Below are positions 38,494-47,104 of a stretch of DNA of 64,000 nucleotides, piece after piece. The notes under the pieces are model-generated. The model ran no database searches. It saw only the letters and a program-made list of their open reading frames with translations, and had not been told where the DNA came from. The DNA lies in assembly GCA_002245855.1 (NCBI GenBank), contig NOUX01000006.1, positions 186,001 to 250,000 on the forward strand. Reading direction: 5' to 3'. The DNA is from Sphingobacterium cellulitidis (GTDB lineage Bacteria; Bacteroidota; Bacteroidia; Sphingobacteriales; Sphingobacteriaceae). The position numbers and the translations under genes are program-made. The first letter of the stretch is position 1. The number at the start of each line of letters is the position of its first letter.

Positions 38494-39173
38494 TTGATGC
38501 GCACGGCGCAATCATCCGTGGCGATAGCAGTAAGAAGCAAGTAAGCTTGATTTTTACGGGCGATGAGTTCAGGGAAGGGTTGCCGGTTGTTGCGAGAACA
38601 TTAGAAAAGGAAAAGGTTCCGGGGAGTTTTTTTATTACGGGTAGATTCTTGGAGGATCAAAAGTCTGCAGAATTAATAAAGAAGCTATATGATAAGGGAC
38701 ATTATATAGGACCACATTCCGACCAGCACTTACTTTATGCTCCATGGGAAAATAGAGATAGTTTGTTGCTGAGTAAGACAGAGTTTATTGATGATTTAAG
38801 TGCTAACATCAATAAAATTAAGGCTTTAGGGGTTGGTGGGGTGAATAAATTTGTTGCGCCCTATGAATGGTACAACAAAGAAATTACGGCTTGGAGTTCT
38901 GAAATTGGATTAACGTTATACAATTTTACTCCTGGCTTAAGGACTGCGGCTGATTATACCTATCCGGAAATGGGGAAGCGGTATATGTCTTCAGAAGCTA
39001 TTTTAGGGCAGTTATTTGAGTATGAGCTGAAGGAAGGGTTAAATGGATTTGTAATAATAATTCATTTGGGGGCTGATCCTAAAAGAAAAGATAAATTATT
39101 TAATCAATTAGAAAGGTTGATTGAATTATTGAAGAATAAAAGTTATAAATTCGTGCCACTCGACGAGATATAA
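38487..39173 (+). CDS. CE4-like polysaccharide deacetylase, out of frame with GH9 (frameshift or slippage product)
   Basis: The frame is open from 38475 and reads RLIDAHGAIIRGDSSKKQVS before LIFTGDEFREGL. These upstream residues look like genuine family sequence (GAIIRGD, then a beta-strand, then the FTGxEF motif), yet no ATG precedes them in frame. The only nearby start, TTG at 38547, would cut into the first core strand. The CE4/NodB-like motifs visible are TGDEF (metal Asp), HSDQH (HSxxH metal motif), and VAPYEWYN in place of RxPY. Homologues normally have their own signal peptide, absent here, so export would require fusion to the GH9 protein through the A10 tract. It likely deacetylates an amino-sugar polymer. 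Whether this is a broken gene, a sequencing slip or a programmed shift is open. Confidence 0.72.
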   Translation, partial: RLIDAHGAIIRGDSSKKQVSLIFTGDEFREGLPVVARTLEKEKVPGSFFITGRFLEDQKSAELIKKLYDKGHYIGPHSDQHLLYAPWENRDSLLLSKTEFIDDLSANINKIKALGVGGVNKFVAPYEWYNKEITAWSSEIGLTLYNFTPGLRTAADYTYPEMGKRYMSSEAILGQLFEYELKEGLNGFVIIIHLGADPKRKDKLFNQLERLIELLKNKSYKFVPLDEI

Positions 39174-39247
39174 AATTATAATGCGTGTTTTTGCGTTTTT
39201 TAACAAAAAGTCGCATATTTACGGAAAAGTTATAGAAAGAATTGCAA

Positions 39248-40072
39248 ATGCTGAATGCTATGATCAACACCACGGAGAAGGACTCCAACTATCAAGACCT
39301 GGACAAGATGTCGGTTCAAGAGATTCTGACAAATATTAATAATGAGGATAAAACAGTGCCGTTGGCAGTTGAGAAGGTGATTCCACAGATTGAATCGCTA
39401 GTTCAGGTTGTATCCGACCGAATGAAGGCAGGTGGGCGATTATTCTACATTGGAGCAGGAACATCAGGTCGTTTAGGGATTTTAGATGCTTCGGAGTGTC
39501 CACCGACTTATGGGGTTCCATTTGATTGGGTAATTGGATTAATAGCAGGAGGAGATACAGCTATCCGCAAGGCAGTTGAATTTGCGGAGGATGATGTCGA
39601 GCAAGCATGGAAAGATTTAGAAGAGTTTGCCATCAATGAGAACGATTTTGTATTAGGGATTGCAGCTTCAGGAACCACCCCTTATGTAATTGGGGGGTTG
39701 GATAAGGCAAATGAGAAAGGGATTGCGACAGGTTGTTTAGTTTGTAATGGGAATTCTCCAATTGCGGCTAGGGCTAAATATCCAATTGAGGTGATTGTAG
39801 GTCCTGAATTTGTTACAGGTTCGACCCGTATGAAAGCAGGGACAGCACAGAAATTGGTTTTAAATATGATCAGCACAGCAGTGATGATTCAATTAGGAAG
39901 AGTGAAAGGGAATAAGATGGTTGATATGCAGCTTTCGAATCATAAGTTGGTAGGTCGCGGAGTGCGGATGGTGATGGCAGAAACAGGTACCGATGAAGAG
40001 ACAGCGACAGCATTGATCGAAGAATTTGGTAACGTTCGAAAAGCCATTGATAACTATAACCTTAACAAATAA
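39248..40072 (+). CDS. murQ: N-acetylmuramic acid 6-phosphate etherase
   Basis: 274 aa from ATG 39248; ATG 39260 (MINTTEKDSNYQDLDKMSV) is nearly as good and closer to the family N terminus. NINNEDKTVPLAVEKVIPQI, GAGTSGRLGILDASECPPTYG, GGDTAIRKAVEFAEDD, IAASGTTPYVIGG, then TGSTRMKAGTAQKLVLNM are MurQ hallmarks within a SIS fold. The enzyme splits the lactyl ether of MurNAc-6-phosphate to give GlcNAc-6-phosphate, which NagA can use. No MurNAc kinase and no MurR regulator are in the window. The symporter gene follows 18 bp later. Confidence 0.95.
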   Translation: MLNAMINTTEKDSNYQDLDKMSVQEILTNINNEDKTVPLAVEKVIPQIESLVQVVSDRMKAGGRLFYIGAGTSGRLGILDASECPPTYGVPFDWVIGLIAGGDTAIRKAVEFAEDDVEQAWKDLEEFAINENDFVLGIAASGTTPYVIGGLDKANEKGIATGCLVCNGNSPIAARAKYPIEVIVGPEFVTGSTRMKAGTAQKLVLNMISTAVMIQLGRVKGNKMVDMQLSNHKLVGRGVRMVMAETGTDEETATALIEEFGNVRKAIDNYNLNK

Positions 40073-40090
40073 AACAAATTTCGTCTACCT

Positions 40091-41602
40091 ATGTCTCCAA
40101 TTATTCTTCTAACCTTTATAGTGGTTTATTTTGGGATTTTATTGGCTGTAGCACATTTTACATCCAAAAATTCTTCGGATAACTCTACGTTTTTTGTTGC
40201 GAACCGGAATGCTAAATGGTACATGGTTGCCTTTGGTATGATTGGTACCGCATTGTCTGGTGTTACGTTTATTTCCGTTCCCGGCGATGTTGGGAATACA
40301 CCTGCAGGACTTACTGATGCCAATAATTTCAGTTACTTCCAATTTGTACTCGGAAATGCAATAGGCTTTATCATTATTGCCTATGTCCTATTGCCACTAT
40401 ATTATCGGATGAATCTAACTTCTATTTATACCTATTTAGAGGAGCGATTAGGCCATAAGAGTTATAAATCAGGAGCAATGATATTCTTGATTTCCAGAAC
40501 AATTGGTTCTGCGTTTCGATTGTATTTAGTTGCCATAGTTTTACAGCGATATATATTTGATGCCTGGAATGTTCCATTCATTCTGACCGTTGCGGTTTGT
40601 TTGATTCTTATCTGGTTGTACACCAATAAGGGTGGACTAAAAACCATTATCATTACAGATACCCTTCAAACGACATTCTTGTTGTTGGCCGTCGTACTTT
40701 CCATTTATTTTATGGCAGATGGATTAGGGCTAACAGTATTTGAGGCTTTTGAAAAAGTAAAAGAGAGCAGTTATTCAAAAATATTTATTTGGGAGAACCT
40801 CTTAGGGGATCCTAGAAATATTTGGAAACATATTATTGGAGGTATTTTCGTAACGATTGCAATGACTGGTTTAGATCAGGATTTAATGCAGAAAAACCTT
40901 AGTATGAAGACCATCAAAGAGGCTCAGACGAATATGATGACCTTTACGGGGATCTTTGTCGTGATTAATATATTTTTCCTTGCGGTAGGCGCATTATTAT
41001 ATTTCTATGCAGATGCAAACGGAATTAGTATTGCTGACTTAGGTAAATCTGATTATTTATATCCAGAGATTGCCTTACGTCATTTATCTATTGTTCCTGG
41101 GATTATTTTTATGATGGGATTAACGGCTGCTACCTTTGCAACCACGGACTCCGCATTGACAGCATTGACAACTTCTTATTGTGTGGATTTCTTAAACTTC
41201 AACAAGAAGGAGAATCCGAATGACCCTAAGTTGGTTAAGCAACGTAATTATGTTCATTTGGCGTTTTCAGTTGTGATGTTATTGGTTATTTTGCTTTTCC
41301 ATATCATCAATGATGAATCCGTTGTATCGGCTATTTTCAAGATTGCTGGTTATACGTATGGTCCATTATTAGGTTTATTCTCCTTTGGGATATTAACCAA
41401 GAAGCGTGTCAATGACAATTTAGTTCCATTTATCTGTGTGGTATCACCTGTTATCATTTATTTGTTGACGATGTATGTTTTACCACTTACAGCCTATAAA
41501 ATTGGCTTTGAGCTGATTGTTTATAATGGCTTAATTACTTTTCTATTATTGTGGTTAACTTCTCCGGGGAATGTTAATAAGACCATGACAGCGGTTAAGT
41601 AA
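40091..41602 (+). CDS. sodium:solute symporter (SSS family), candidate MurNAc/amino-sugar importer
   Basis: 503 aa with about 13 membrane helices in the SSS pattern. YFGILLAVAHFTSKNSSDNSTFFVANRN at the front, MIGTALSGVTFISVPGDVG in the second helix and a GLTAATFATTDSALTALTTSY sodium-site helix are typical. It is co-directional with murQ (18-bp gap). In Tannerella forsythia an inner-membrane MurNAc transporter is encoded with the MurNAc kinase and MurQ, so the same role is the best guess. The sequence alone does not fix the solute. Confidence 0.85.
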   Translation: MSPIILLTFIVVYFGILLAVAHFTSKNSSDNSTFFVANRNAKWYMVAFGMIGTALSGVTFISVPGDVGNTPAGLTDANNFSYFQFVLGNAIGFIIIAYVLLPLYYRMNLTSIYTYLEERLGHKSYKSGAMIFLISRTIGSAFRLYLVAIVLQRYIFDAWNVPFILTVAVCLILIWLYTNKGGLKTIIITDTLQTTFLLLAVVLSIYFMADGLGLTVFEAFEKVKESSYSKIFIWENLLGDPRNIWKHIIGGIFVTIAMTGLDQDLMQKNLSMKTIKEAQTNMMTFTGIFVVINIFFLAVGALLYFYADANGISIADLGKSDYLYPEIALRHLSIVPGIIFMMGLTAATFATTDSALTALTTSYCVDFLNFNKKENPNDPKLVKQRNYVHLAFSVVMLLVILLFHIINDESVVSAIFKIAGYTYGPLLGLFSFGILTKKRVNDNLVPFICVVSPVIIYLLTMYVLPLTAYKIGFELIVYNGLITFLLLWLTSPGNVNKTMTAVK

Positions 41603-41619
41603 GGCTAATCCTTGATTTG

Positions 41620-41671
41620 TGTGTGCAAAAAAATAACAGTAAGTTTGATTAACTAGTTTTTTTTGCACACA
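41620..41671. promoter_or_regulatory. long inverted repeat ending at the PNP start codon
   Basis: GTGTGCAAAAAAA (41621-41633) pairs perfectly with TTTTTTTGCACAC (41658-41670), separated by 24 nt. The right arm abuts the ATG at 41671, so the mRNA hairpin would mask initiation; as DNA it could be a two-half-site operator. Confidence 0.55.
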
Positions 41672-42486
41672 TGTATCAAATGATTGAAGAATCTATCCAA
41701 TCTATCCGTCGTAAAATCGGCGATTTCACTCCAGAATTCGGTATTATTTTAGGCACTGGCCTTGGGAAGCTTGTTGAAGAAATTCAGGTTGAGTTTCAGA
41801 TGATGTATTCCAATATTCCGAATTTTCCCATTTCCACTGTTGAATTTCATTCTGGCAAATTAATTTTTGGCACCTTGAATGGGCGTAAAGTTGTTGCGAT
41901 GCAAGGTCGACTTCATTATTATGAGGGTTATAGCATGCAAGAAATCACCTTTCCGATTCGGGTTATGAAGGGTTTAGGTATTCAGAAGCTTTTTGTTTCG
42001 AATGCATCAGGGTCATTAAATCCAGATATTAAAAAGGGTGATATCGGAATTATTGAAGATCATATCAATTTATTGCCGGATAATCCATTACGTGGGAGTA
42101 ATGATGAGGATTTAGGACCTCGATTCCCGGATATGAGCCAGCCATATAACTTTAAGATGATTGAAGAAGGGATGGAAATTGCTTCTCGATTAGGTATTAG
42201 GACGCATAAGGTGGTATATGTATCTGCACCGGGTCCGAATTTAGAAACGAGGGCGGAATATCGTTATATGCGGATTATTGGAGGAGATATTGTCGGGATG
42301 AGTACTGTTCCTGAGGTCATTGTTGCCAATCATATGGGTTTGCCAGTCTTTGCTATTTCTGTAATTACGGATGAGGGTTTTCATCCCAACTTAAGACCGG
42401 TTTCTTTAAAGGACATTGTGGAAGTTGCGGCCCAGGCAGAACCTAAAATGACAAGTATTTTAAAAGAATTGATTGCTTTGCAATAA
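41671..42486 (+). CDS. purine-nucleoside phosphorylase (trimeric type)
   Basis: 271 aa. GIILGTGLGKLVEE, SGKLIFGTLNGRKVVAMQGRLHYYEGYSMQ, VSNASGSLNPDIKKGDI, then GPNLETRAEYRYMRIIGGDIVGMSTVPE are the conserved blocks of the trimeric PNP/MTAP family. It phosphorolyses purine nucleosides to base and ribose-1-phosphate in the cytosol. It lies 68 bp after the symporter, separated by a long inverted repeat, so it may be independently controlled. Confidence 0.93.
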   Translation: MYQMIEESIQSIRRKIGDFTPEFGIILGTGLGKLVEEIQVEFQMMYSNIPNFPISTVEFHSGKLIFGTLNGRKVVAMQGRLHYYEGYSMQEITFPIRVMKGLGIQKLFVSNASGSLNPDIKKGDIGIIEDHINLLPDNPLRGSNDEDLGPRFPDMSQPYNFKMIEEGMEIASRLGIRTHKVVYVSAPGPNLETRAEYRYMRIIGGDIVGMSTVPEVIVANHMGLPVFAISVITDEGFHPNLRPVSLKDIVEVAAQAEPKMTSILKELIALQ

Positions 42487-42543
42487 TTTTGGTTTTTTGC
42501 GTTATTTTTGGGGGCATAAATTTTGTACCGATCCTGATTGAGT

Positions 42544-44526
42544 ATGCTTAGAAGGTTGCTGTTTGTATTGATATTGTTTAGTCTAGTTCCTAAACTTTAC
42601 GCTCAGACTGAAGATGAGTTCAGTTCTGCATTGGATTCTGCGCGTAATGCGGAGGACAATAAGAAAGATTCAGTCATTTTTACGGCGAAGTATGTTCGGT
42701 TTACGAATTTAAGGACGATGAAACAGGGGACGAAGACTTTCCAGATCGATACCTCCCATGTTAACTTTCAATATTACAATAAGCAAAATCTTCCCTGGGA
42801 TCCTTCCATCAATTTAGGTTCATATGGACTTGCTACACGAGATCTTTTGTTCAATCCGAATAAAACCATTGGATTCCAATCAGGTTATCATGCATTAGAA
42901 AGATATTTATTGACGTCGGATTCTGTACAGTATTATCGTGCAAGAGCAAGATATTCGGAGTTGTATGCGGTAGGGTTCTTTTTTGATGATCAGGTTTTTA
43001 AAGCCAAGTTAGCACAGAATATTAATCCACATTTAAATGTCGGAGCGGAGTATCATGCTACGAATACGGATGGATACTATAATAACCAGCAGTATAGTGA
43101 TCGTAAAGGGGCAGTTTTCGCATGGTATGAATCTCCGAGTAAGCGGTACAATCTATTATCGAACTTTACATTTAATACGCTTGATGCGACGGAAAACGGT
43201 TCTGTTCGGAACGATACATTATTCAGAGACACTTCAAGCAATACCTCACCCTCCCGATACCCTGTTCGATTGGATGGAATCCAGGGTAACCGTCCATTTA
43301 ATAAGTGGAAGGATCTAGGGTTTTTCTTGAGACAGTCTTATTTTATGGGAAGGATTGACACGGTGAGTGGAAATGGTCCAGATGCTGAAATCCATCCTAC
43401 CAATGTTATTGCTCATAATTCAAGTATTCGACAACAGAAATATATCTTTTTCAAGAATCAATCCGATTTATATAATGCCTTTCCTTATAACAATTTGGTT
43501 AGGGTGGATGATACGACTAAGATTACTACGATATCCAATGATTTTACGTATAGTTTTTATTTGCGAGGGAAGAATCTGAAGAATGAGGCCAAAGTAGAAT
43601 TAGGTTTTCAAAATGATTTGATCTGGTATGCGGATAGTGTGTTGAATAAGTTTTACCAGAATAGTATGGTCAAGGGAGCCATAGGATATAAGTTTTCAGA
43701 TAAGGTCGATGTTAATTTTACGGCCAATCAAATTGTCGTTGGTCGGAATTTTGGAGACTTTTTATATGAGGCCTATGCTGATGTTCACTTGAGTGATGTT
43801 TTTGGAAAGTTAAGAATCGGGGCTTATTCACAGAATAAATCACCAGAGATGATTTTTCAGAATGCGAATCTATCTTACCACTCTTGGAAAGAGGAGGATT
43901 TGAATTTAAATAAAATCAAAACACAAAACCTATCCTTTCAGTATGTGAATAATAAAATAGGTTTCAATGGTAAATTAGAATATTTTCTGATTAACAATTA
44001 TACCTATTTCAAGGAGCTTCCGAATCCAGGTAATAATGTTTTGGGAGCAAGACATATAGCCCCAGAGCAGGAGGGGAATCTTAATTTGTTAAAGCTTACG
44101 GTTGGGCAGAATTTTAAATTTCGTCGTTTTCATTTAGACAATCGTGTTGTTTATCAGAAGTCGGATGCGATGGCGGTTTTGGCTACACCTGAGCTATATA
44201 CCTGGCATAGTCTGTATTATGCAAATATCCTGTATAATGTCATGGATTTTAGGATTGGTATGGATGTTCGTTTTAATACCCCATTCCGTACACCTTCCTA
44301 TTCGATTAACTCAGGACAGTTTTACAACGATAATGTTGGTATAGAATTCTCCACGTATCCTATTGCCGACGTTTGGTTTACAGGAAATATTGATCGTGTG
44401 AACTTGTTTTTGAGTTATAATTTTGTCAACCAACATGTATATCCAAAAGGATATTATACTGTAAGGCGATATCCAATGAACCCAGCATTTTTACGTTTTG
44501 GAGTTTCTTGGAAGTTCTATGACTAG
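42544..44526 (+). CDS. putative outer-membrane porin (Porin_10 type)
   Basis: 660 aa from the ATG at 42544. A signal peptide (about 1-20, KLYAQ) is followed by a beta-rich sequence full of aromatic alternating strands, ending with an aromatic-rich C terminus (LRFGVSWKFYD). Length and the NLPWDPSINLGSYGLATRDLLFNP segment near residue 80 fit the 'putative porin' family of Bacteroidota. Substrate unknown. It is 58 bp after PNP and its stop faces the iclR-type gene 8 bp away. Confidence 0.82.
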   Translation: MLRRLLFVLILFSLVPKLYAQTEDEFSSALDSARNAEDNKKDSVIFTAKYVRFTNLRTMKQGTKTFQIDTSHVNFQYYNKQNLPWDPSINLGSYGLATRDLLFNPNKTIGFQSGYHALERYLLTSDSVQYYRARARYSELYAVGFFFDDQVFKAKLAQNINPHLNVGAEYHATNTDGYYNNQQYSDRKGAVFAWYESPSKRYNLLSNFTFNTLDATENGSVRNDTLFRDTSSNTSPSRYPVRLDGIQGNRPFNKWKDLGFFLRQSYFMGRIDTVSGNGPDAEIHPTNVIAHNSSIRQQKYIFFKNQSDLYNAFPYNNLVRVDDTTKITTISNDFTYSFYLRGKNLKNEAKVELGFQNDLIWYADSVLNKFYQNSMVKGAIGYKFSDKVDVNFTANQIVVGRNFGDFLYEAYADVHLSDVFGKLRIGAYSQNKSPEMIFQNANLSYHSWKEEDLNLNKIKTQNLSFQYVNNKIGFNGKLEYFLINNYTYFKELPNPGNNVLGARHIAPEQEGNLNLLKLTVGQNFKFRRFHLDNRVVYQKSDAMAVLATPELYTWHSLYYANILYNVMDFRIGMDVRFNTPFRTPSYSINSGQFYNDNVGIEFSTYPIADVWFTGNIDRVNLFLSYNFVNQHVYPKGYYTVRRYPMNPAFLRFGVSWKFYD

Positions 44527-44534
44527 GATATAGG

Positions 44535-45320
44535 TTATTTACTTTTTGCGGTCCAACCACCCAATTCAGATAATTTTCTACCAGCTTCTTTTAATAATTT
44601 AGCAGGCTTTGAGTCTAATCTATCATCAAAAACATCAATTTTCCCCATGATTGTAATTCCAGCATAAATAGTGCTTGAGAAGTCGAAGATAGGAACGGAT
44701 AGAGAGGTGAAATCAGACAAAAGCTGACCTCTAGAGGTGCTTATTCCATTTGCTCGGATGTTATCGAGCATATTATATACTTCAGAAAGTGCGACAGGTT
44801 TACCATTGAGGCTGCCTTGTTTTTCGATTTCTTCGACGATAAAAGGTTCGATAAATGATAATGGTAAATGCGCCGCAAAATTTTTCCCCAAAGCGGAGGT
44901 CAATAAAGGCAGGACACTACCGATTCGAAGATCAAATATCGTTTGAGAATAAGGGCCATCAACTCGGTTTACAATGGTTGGTCCACGGTTTCCCCAAACA
45001 CCAAGAAATACAGTTTGACCAATTTCTTGGGCTAATTCTAGCATAACGGGCTGTGAGGAAGTGAGGATATTTACTTGGTCAAGGTAGCCAAGACCTAGCT
45101 TCAAGCAAGTAGGACCGAGGCTATAAAATCCAGTTGTTAGATTTTGTTCCACCACGCCAAGATTAATAAAGCTAGTCAGGTATGAGTGTATTTTACTAGG
45201 TGACAATCCGCTTTGTGCAGAAATTGTTTTCAGAGGCAGAGGTGCTGCTGAATGAACCAAGACCGAAAGGATTGAAAATCCTACGTCAATAGATTGAATA
45301 CCGTTCTTTTTTTTCTCCAT
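44535..45320 (-). CDS. IclR-family transcriptional regulator of the catabolic locus
   Basis: 261 aa. The N-terminal winged HTH (about 8-70) reads SIDVGFSILSVLVHSA, then LSPSKIHSYLTSFINLGVVEQ, followed by the GAF-like IclR effector domain (about 85-255) with LKLGLGYLDQVNI and SAKGRLLSDF-like blocks. IclR proteins commonly control aromatic catabolism and respond to a pathway intermediate. It lies 81 bp beyond the last gene of the leftward catabolic operon and in the same direction, separated by a hairpin. It is the only regulator in the locus, so the 49.3-49.5 kb divergent region is its probable target. Confidence 0.9.
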   Translation of the reverse strand: MEKKKNGIQSIDVGFSILSVLVHSAAPLPLKTISAQSGLSPSKIHSYLTSFINLGVVEQNLTTGFYSLGPTCLKLGLGYLDQVNILTSSQPVMLELAQEIGQTVFLGVWGNRGPTIVNRVDGPYSQTIFDLRIGSVLPLLTSALGKNFAAHLPLSFIEPFIVEEIEKQGSLNGKPVALSEVYNMLDNIRANGISTSRGQLLSDFTSLSVPIFDFSSTIYAGITIMGKIDVFDDRLDSKPAKLLKEAGRKLSELGGWTAKSK

Positions 45321-45341
45321 GAATTTTAAAGGGTAACAAAA

Positions 45342-45389
45342 GGCGAATCTAAATGTTTTTCCCTTATGGAAAAAACAAATTGATTCGCC
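45342..45389 (-). terminator. two-tier hairpin terminator/attenuator between the catabolic operon and iclR-type gene
   Basis: Outer arms GGCGAATC (45342-45349) and GATTCGCC (45382-45389) enclose an inner stem of about 7 bp (GTTTTTCC with GGAAAAA) around 45355-45376. On the minus strand the outer stem is followed by TTTTGTTA. It would end the leftward operon, with or without read-through into the regulator. Confidence 0.65.
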
Positions 45390-45401
45390 GAATGCTAAAA
45401 A

Positions 45402-46157
45402 TTAGTAATTGCCTGAAAGAAGTGCTCCACCCATTGGGACATGAGCTTTCAATCCTAACTCTTTTAACATACGATAAGTAGTACAGATTGCAGCAGTTGT
45501 CACAGGGATTTTTATTTCATTTTCAATAAAATCAACAGCAGGTAATGATGGCATTTGAACACAAGCTGATAAGACTAGAGCTTCAACATCAGTCAAGTCC
45601 AATTGCTTATAAATAGATTTTAGATTTTCAGGGTCTAAAGCGGCTACCTCTAGGTTGTCTGCGACTTCCAGAGCTACCCAATCCTTTACTATAAAACCTT
45701 GATCCTCAATATAGTCAACGACCATTTGAGTTAAGGGTTTCATATAAGGAGCTACTACAGCGATATTTTTTACACCCAATGCTTTTAGTCCTTCCACCAA
45801 TGCTCCAGCACTTGTTACAATAGGAGTTGGGAATTCATTTTCGACTGTTTTTTGATGTAGTCTACTTTGCGAAACGCAGTGATACCCTTTGCCCATTGAC
45901 ATTATTGCAACCAGGCAAGCATAGCCCATAACATCTACATGAGCATCTGATAGTTCAATAGCACATTGGTCGGATTGGGCATCCATTTTTTCAAGCTCTT
46001 CCTTTGTAACATGTTTCATTCGCATTCTGGAGGAATGGAATGTAAAGCGTTCTGGATAAATGCTTTCTCTGGCTCTGAATAAGGCAGGGATTTCAGTTTC
46101 CATGGTTACATTAGAGCTAGGGACGATCTGGCCGATTTTATATTTTAGTTTGGACAT
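45402..46157 (-). CDS. maleate cis-trans isomerase-like protein (Asp/Glu racemase superfamily)
   Basis: 251 aa. The two conserved cysteine regions of the maleate isomerase/arylmalonate decarboxylase group are present: GYACLVAIMSMG in the first half and LSACVQMPSLPAVD in the second. TSAGALVEGLKALGVKNIAVVAPY and PVTTAAICTTYRML are also typical. Maleate isomerase turns maleate into fumarate by covalent Cys catalysis. It ends the leftward operon after a gentisate-type dioxygenase and an FAH hydrolase, exactly where a maleate-producing route would need it. Other racemase-family activities cannot be excluded. Confidence 0.83.
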   Translation of the reverse strand: MSKLKYKIGQIVPSSNVTMETEIPALFRARESIYPERFTFHSSRMRMKHVTKEELEKMDAQSDQCAIELSDAHVDVMGYACLVAIMSMGKGYHCVSQSRLHQKTVENEFPTPIVTSAGALVEGLKALGVKNIAVVAPYMKPLTQMVVDYIEDQGFIVKDWVALEVADNLEVAALDPENLKSIYKQLDLTDVEALVLSACVQMPSLPAVDFIENEIKIPVTTAAICTTYRMLKELGLKAHVPMGGALLSGNY

Positions 46158-46168
46158 ATGAAATAGGA

Positions 46169-47086
46169 TTACGCCTTTACAATAGGATTCTTAAGGGTTC
46201 CAATAGGTTCAATTGTAATTTCTACAACGTCTCCAGGGAACATAAATTCTTGCGGGTCTCTACCAGCACCTACCCCAGCCGGTGTTCCAGTTGCTATGAT
46301 GTCGCCTGGTTCCAAACTGATACATTCAGATATATCTTCAATAATAGCATTAACATTGAACAGCATGAATTTGGTGTTTCCATTTTGCTTTTCAATACCA
46401 TTCACTTTTGTGATAATATCTAAGTTGTGTGGGTCAGTTAGTTCATCTGCTGTAATAATCATGGGTCCCATTGGAGCGTAGGTATCCTGACCTTTAGACA
46501 CGATCCATTGACCGGATCTTCTACAGTCCCTTGCGCTGATATCGTTAATGATTGTATATCCAAAAACATGATCTAGGGCCTTCTCTTTGGATACTTTCGT
46601 TGCCTTTTTTCCAATAATTACAGCTAATTCTCCTTCCCAATCCATTTGCTGAGTAATTTCCTCATTATGCTTAATAGGGTCACCATTAGCGATAACCGTG
46701 GTAGGTGGTTTACTAAAGATGACACATTTTTGAGGGAGTTCCTTAGAAGTATCTAAAGTACGAGCTGATTCGGCAACATGTTCGGTATAATTTAATCCGA
46801 TACCGAAGATATTTTTTCTAGGCCTAGGAATTGGAGCCAAAAGAATAGCATTTTCAAAAGGAATACTGCAGGTTACCAAGTCTGTAACCGCAGATTCTTT
46901 TATTATTTTATCCAAAGCTTTTACGCCTATGTTTCCGAGGTCAATAAATTCAAGCATCGTTTTAGGAAGATCAATTCCAAAATTAATTCCTAGACTTTCG
47001 ACATCAACGATGATATCAAAATCAGATATAATGACGCCTAATCGGCCTTCGGCTTCAGTGTTAGCTCTATATGTTACTAGTTTCAT
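46169..47086 (-). CDS. fumarylacetoacetate hydrolase-family protein, likely acylpyruvate (maleylpyruvate) hydrolase
   Basis: 305 aa. The C-terminal FAH domain (about 90-303) has FGIGLNYTEHVAES, DWEGELAVIIGKKA, HVFGYTIINDISARD, SKGQDTYAPMGP and ATGTPAGVGAGRDP, the metal-binding and active-site landmarks (Glu-x-Glu/Asp-type ligands in EGELAV). Family members hydrolyse acylpyruvates such as fumarylpyruvate or maleylpyruvate. With the dioxygenase upstream and a maleate-isomerase-like gene 11 bp downstream, direct cleavage of maleylpyruvate to maleate plus pyruvate is the most coherent role; no glutathione-dependent isomerase is present. Confidence 0.87.
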   Translation of the reverse strand: MKLVTYRANTEAEGRLGVIISDFDIIVDVESLGINFGIDLPKTMLEFIDLGNIGVKALDKIIKESAVTDLVTCSIPFENAILLAPIPRPRKNIFGIGLNYTEHVAESARTLDTSKELPQKCVIFSKPPTTVIANGDPIKHNEEITQQMDWEGELAVIIGKKATKVSKEKALDHVFGYTIINDISARDCRRSGQWIVSKGQDTYAPMGPMIITADELTDPHNLDIITKVNGIEKQNGNTKFMLFNVNAIIEDISECISLEPGDIIATGTPAGVGAGRDPQEFMFPGDVVEITIEPIGTLKNPIVKA

Positions 47087-47104
47087 GAATTCGGTTTATA
47101 AATT

